Below, one piece after another: positions 30,408 through 32,743 of a stretch of DNA of 32,743 nucleotides (its first letter is position 1; the number at the start of each line of letters is the position of its first letter). The stretch is from assembly GCF_002224125.1 (NCBI RefSeq), contig NZ_NCSM01000041.1, positions 1-32,743 on the forward strand, read 5' to 3'. A program made the position numbers and the translations under genes. Under the pieces are notes generated by a model that did no database searches, had not been told where the DNA came from, and saw only the letters and a list, made by a program, of their open reading frames with translations. Source of the DNA: Streptomyces sp. NBS 14/10 (lineage in GTDB: Bacteria > Actinomycetota > Actinomycetes > Streptomycetales > Streptomycetaceae).

Positions 30408-30633
30408 GGGCGAAAGACCGCCCACACGATCGGGTAAGGTATATGTCGTGCGTTGCAAGAGCCAAGCGCGCACGACGCGTTGAGCGAGAACCAAGCCAGC
30501 GCAACCCTACGCTCTCGGGCGACCGGGCAGGTTCCGTCCCGGCTGGTGTTGAGGGAGTAAGACCTTTCAGGTCGTTGACCTGCGGGGCTTCCTGAGCCAG
30601 GAATCCCCCTGCTTCAGCTGGGGGAGGGTTCAA
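30408..30633 (+). mobile_element. Miniature TnpB-type IS200/IS605 remnant
   Basis: The right end GAATCCCCCTGCTTCAGC, a hairpin (30605-30624) and GGGTTCAA (30626-30633) look like the right end of actinobacterial tnpB elements, which end in a TTCAA/TCAA cleavage site. A short ATG frame (about 30451) and GC-rich structured DNA precede it. No tnpB core or Y1 transposase is left, so I read it as an internally deleted element. The left border is uncertain (GGGCG/CGCCC near 30408-30423 may be the left hairpin). It lies between the S33 peptidase and the 3' end of ureD, seven bases from the ureD stop. Confidence 0.5.
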
Positions 30634-30653
30634 AGAGTGTCAGGAGGGTCCTC
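30483..30653 (+). ncRNA. Probable TnpB omega RNA (reRNA) scaffold with 3' guide
   Basis: TnpB omega RNAs cover the 3' end of tnpB and the element's right end, and take a guide from downstream host DNA. Here several stems lie in order: CCGGG/CCCGG (30523-30542), GACCT/AGGTC (30561-30573), GGCT/AGCC (30586-30598) and the terminal hairpin (30605-30624). GGGTTCAA and the flank that begins AGAGTGTCAGG follow. If transcribed, its guide would match the ureD 3' end. The RNA ends are approximate. Confidence 0.4.
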
Positions 30654-31451
30654 GCCTTGACATGCCGCCGTCGGCGGCGGGCTCTTCGGCGGCCCCGTGC
30701 CACCCGCCCGCCCCGGCGCCGGTTACCTGGTCCAACAGCCGCCGCAGCCGCAGCGCGTCCGGTGCCACCGCGGTGACCAGGGCGGCGGGGCCCGCGAGCG
30801 GGGTGAGCACCGCCGTCTCGCCGAGCTGCCGGACGGACACCGGCCGCTCCTCGAAGGCCAGGTCGACGAGGACGAGTTGACCGGCGGCCCGATGCCCGGC
30901 GAGGACCGCCCCGCCGTCCCAGCCGGGCATCCCCGGCCCGTAGCCGAGCTCCTGGTCCAGCAGGGCCCGCCCGGCCCGGTACACCGTCAGACGGGCCGTC
31001 AGCCGCCCCGGCGGCTCTCCGGCCCGGCCGAGCACCTGCTCCTCGCGGAGCAGCAGACGGGCGGTCGGGGCGAGCTCGACGCGGCAGGTCATCCGCAGAT
31101 CGCTGCCGCGCGCCGAGATGACCGGCTCGGGTCGCCAGCACAGCGTCGCGCCGTCGCCGACGGTGAGCCGTACGTCGTAGTGGGCGGGCTCGCCCGACCG
31201 CCCGGGCAGTGCGATGGTCGCCGCCGCCGACCCGACGGACAGCCGCGCCCCCGGCCCCACCACCACGTCGAGGCCGATCCGATCCCCGCCGAGCGGCGCG
31301 CTCATCGCCCCCACCACAGTCACCCGCGCCTCCGCCCCCACCCCTCGCGTCCGCCGCAACGCGAGCGGCCCGTCGCCGGCCAGCACGGGCAACGCGGTCC
31401 CGCCCCGCCCGTCCGCCTCCGCGACGATCCGGGCGGCGGCCCGGACGCCGC

Positions 31452-31455
<4 letters not shown>
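30640..31455 (-). CDS. ureD: UreD (UreH) urease accessory protein
   Basis: The 271-residue protein is a UreD family member: [52 protein letters not shown] and [16 protein letters not shown]. With UreF and UreG it loads nickel into apo-urease. The GTG at 31455 overlaps the ureG stop (GTGA), so both are coupled. A longer open frame runs through the out-of-frame ureG and is false. A mobile-element remnant abuts the 3' end. The order ureF-ureG-ureD matches actinobacterial urease clusters, so the structural genes ureABC should be beyond the right edge. Confidence 0.94.
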
Positions 31456-32165
<710 letters not shown>

Positions 32166-32257
32166 GACGGCTCCGGGGATGGGGGATGGGGGACGGGCGT
32201 GGCGCGCGCCGCCGCGACGCGACTGCGGTTGCTGGGGCGTGAAGGCCGGACGGCTCT

Positions 32258-32358
32258 GCTGAGGCTGCGTTGCCGGCTGCGCTGAGGCCGTCGCAGCTCC
32301 GCTGAGGCTGCGTACGGCTGCGCTGGGACCGTCGCGGCTGCGCTCGGGCTGCATTGCC
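32258..32358. repeat. Imperfect 41-43-bp tandem repeat between ureF and ureG
   Basis: A unit beginning GCTGAGGCTGCGT occurs at 32258-32300 and 32301-32341, with a partial third copy at 32342-32358. It fills about half of the 197-bp ureF-ureG gap. Confidence 0.7.
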
Positions 32359-32362
32359 ACTG

Positions 32363-32743
32363 CTACGACGCGAAGAGGCGTACGGGCCAGGCCGCATGCG
32401 CTTCGGCGGTGATGTCGAGCAGCGGCGCGGAGGCGGCGGGCAGCGCGTCCGGGCCCTCGTCGAGGGCCCGTCGGGCCGCCTCGGCGGCCCGCGCCGCGAC
32501 CTGGTCCAGCTCGGGGACGAGGCGGGCGAGCACGGCGGTGGCGTCGAAGGGGTTCAGGCTCAGCAGCCGTACGACGGCGGTCGCGGGCCCGCTGACCGAT
32601 TCGTACGCGGCGATATGCGCGGCGTCCGCCGGGCTCGCCCCGGCGGCGCGTACGGCGAGGCCGAGGACGACCGGCTGGTGGGCGCCGCGCGGGCGGGCCG
32701 CGGCGAGGGCGTCGAGTTCCGGTCCTGGCCAGGCGGCCCGTGC
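32363..32743 (-). CDS. ureF: UreF urease accessory protein, C-terminal part
   Basis: The frame is open from the window edge to a TAG at 32363-32365 and codes for 126 residues of a UreF C-terminus. It reads [58 protein letters not shown], and ends [10 protein letters not shown]. UreF bridges UreD and UreG in the nickel-loading complex and may act as a fidelity check on the GTPase. The start lies outside the window. Confidence 0.92.
   Translation of the reverse strand, partial: ARAAWPGPELDALAAARPRGAHQPVVLGLAVRAAGASPADAAHIAAYESVSGPATAVVRLLSLNPFDATAVLARLVPELDQVAARAAEAARRALDEGPDALPAASAPLLDITAEAHAAWPVRLFAS

Noticed and set aside
28224..30437. 737-codon open frame on the plus strand
   Set aside because: It spans the PARG-like gene out of frame and then the antisense strand of the S33 peptidase, which has clear catalytic motifs.

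Overview
The window is GC-rich DNA with strong third-position G/C bias, frequent GTG starts, AGGAGG-type ribosome binding sites and rare TTA codons. It also carries a conservon (cvn) operon with a CYP157-type P450, a WhiJ-like/BldB-like gene pair and an NsdA-like regulator. Together these point to the chromosome of a Streptomyces or a very close relative. Species cannot be told from the sequence alone.

Layout. 1-6.4 kb: an incomplete PAS-PAS-GAF-SpoIIE phosphatase that appears frameshifted, a metacaspase-like protease, and a TetR regulator. The TetR gene is divergent from a SnoaL-like/NmrA-like gene pair across two copies of a palindromic operator. An unknown protein and an RsbW-like ATPase follow. 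6.5-12.5 kb: a short-chain dehydrogenase, an NsdA-like HTH/TPR regulator, and an HTH-DUF5753 (WhiJ-like) gene whose DUF397 (BldB-like) partner is split from it by a 1.7-kb IscB element. A small putative membrane protein ends this part. 12.9-17.1 kb: a degenerate nucleotide-kinase-like protein overlapping a DUF574-type methyltransferase with a TTA codon, an acyl-CoA dehydrogenase divergent from a TetR regulator, and peptide deformylase. 17.3-21.9 kb: murT-gatD (lipid II amidation), phosphofructokinase, a CtaG-like membrane protein and a 51-aa membrane protein. 21.8-26.4 kb: conservon cvnABCD-P450. 26.7-30.4 kb: a nucleotide-sugar-epimerase-like protein, a bacterial PARG-type macrodomain protein and a secreted S33 tripeptidyl aminopeptidase. 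30.4-30.6 kb: a miniature, TnpB-type (IS200/IS605-like) remnant with a probable omega RNA. 30.6-32.7 kb: the urease accessory genes ureF (partial), ureG and ureD.

The most notable system is the IscB element. It has every expected RuvC and HNH catalytic residue, a highly structured 5' region suitable for an omega RNA, terminal hairpins, and no transposase of its own. Removing bases 10035-11743 restores a tight WhiJ-like/BldB-like junction (stop, 15 nt, ATG), so the left and right boundaries can be placed to the base. The guide predicted from the left flank comes from the 3' end of the regulator gene. With the TnpB-type remnant beside ureD, the window holds two traces of OMEGA (obligate mobile element guided activity) elements. 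Signalling genes (PP2C phosphatase, RsbW-like ATPase, conservon, WhiJ/BldB-like pair, NsdA-like protein) are otherwise dense, and two genes carry TTA codons that could place them under the developmental tRNA bldA.
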